Of a stretch of DNA of 64,000 nt, positions 63,957-64,000 are shown in pieces. Every line of letters starts with the position of its first letter. The stretch's first letter is position 1. This DNA is from Rhodovulum strictum (GTDB taxonomy: Bacteria > Pseudomonadota > Alphaproteobacteria > Rhodobacterales > Rhodobacteraceae), in assembly GCF_009649175.1 (NCBI RefSeq), contig NZ_WJPO01000016.1, forward strand, positions 22,322 through 86,321. The letters run 5' to 3'. The translations under genes were made by a program, and so were the position numbers. The notes under the pieces are model-generated. The model ran no database searches. It was not told the origin of the DNA and was given only the letters and a program-made list of their open reading frames with translations.

Positions 63957-64000
63957 TTACTCGATGATCTTCGACACGACGCCGGCGCCGACGGTGCGGC
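63957..64000 (-). CDS. tuf: Elongation factor Tu, C-terminal end only
   Basis: The last 14 codons plus two bases: RTVGAGVVSKIIE and a TAA stop, the invariant C-terminus of EF-Tu domain 3. The rest lies beyond the right edge. Position upstream of rpsJ is the normal one. Confidence 0.9.
   Translation of the reverse strand, partial: RTVGAGVVSKIIE

Overview
The window is a gene-dense, GC-rich stretch of an alphaproteobacterial chromosome, almost certainly from the family Rhodobacteraceae (Rhodobacter/Paracoccus relatives). The diagnosis rests on the complete ccoNOQP-ccoGHIS-usp-fnrL-hemN microoxic island, the DUF1013/TrcR and DUF1523 proteins, a COQ9-family protein, a VPLPA-CTERM protein, TTGAT-N4-GTCAA FNR boxes and the general gene content. 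I see no prophage, transposon, CRISPR array or tRNA gene. Nearly all of it is core chromosome, so the items worth a second look are mostly broken or atypical genes, regulatory geometry and intergenic repeats rather than a new multi-gene system.

Layout from left to right. 1-1005: end of a urea ABC transporter operon (urtD 3' end, urtE). 1024-5203: RND efflux permease plus its adaptor, on the minus strand. 5544-9218: a small conserved protein, deoC and a two-domain ALDH16-like protein that lacks its catalytic residues. 9222-10107: a DUF1523 protein and an 88-aa membrane protein. 10243-13841: M20 amidohydrolase, SDR, RsmC-like methyltransferase, ClpS. 13962-17038: HAD phosphatase, SPOR-tailed D-Ala-D-Ala carboxypeptidase, FAH-family hydrolase. 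17042-28337: the microoxic respiration island. ccoNOQP encodes the cbb3 oxidase and ccoGHIS its copper/assembly factors. They lie beside a universal stress protein, the oxygen sensor FnrL and oxygen-independent coproporphyrinogen oxidase HemN, with FNR boxes in both divergent promoters. 28445-34163: yejABEF-type peptide importer. 34290-37169: recR-ybaB-dnaX and the 4.5S SRP RNA.

37225-42455: two exported proteins of unknown function, CpdB, NudC and an SRPBCC protein. 42567-49494: pheT, phosphoribosyltransferase, GST, mscL, alanine dehydrogenase with a divergent Lrp-type regulator, class II aldolase. 49596-54686: rpsU, COQ9, quinone oxidoreductase, RNase T2, a frameshifted DUF1013/TrcR gene, a membrane-anchored cytochrome c and prephenate dehydratase. 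54794-64000: the S10/spc ribosomal protein cluster on the minus strand, from the 3' end of tuf through rpsJ-rplCDWB-rpsS-rplV-rpsC-rplP and rpmC-rpsQ-rplNXE-rpsNH-rplFR-rpsE-rpmD. It ends there without rplO/secY, and a hairpin-rich gap interrupts it between rplP and rpmC.

Points that stand out: (i) a single-base deletion that replaces the acidic tail of TrcR; (ii) the ALDH16-like partner of deoC has lost Cys, Glu and Asn of the aldehyde dehydrogenase active site; (iii) a 60-bp intergenic repeat occurs twice (59/60 identical), both times between convergent genes; (iv) FNR boxes are spaced for class II activation of ccoN and usp, and a third box between fnrL and hemN would predict a leaderless hemN mRNA; (v) the ribosomal cluster has two palindrome-plus-hairpin junctions that suggest it is split into separate transcription units.
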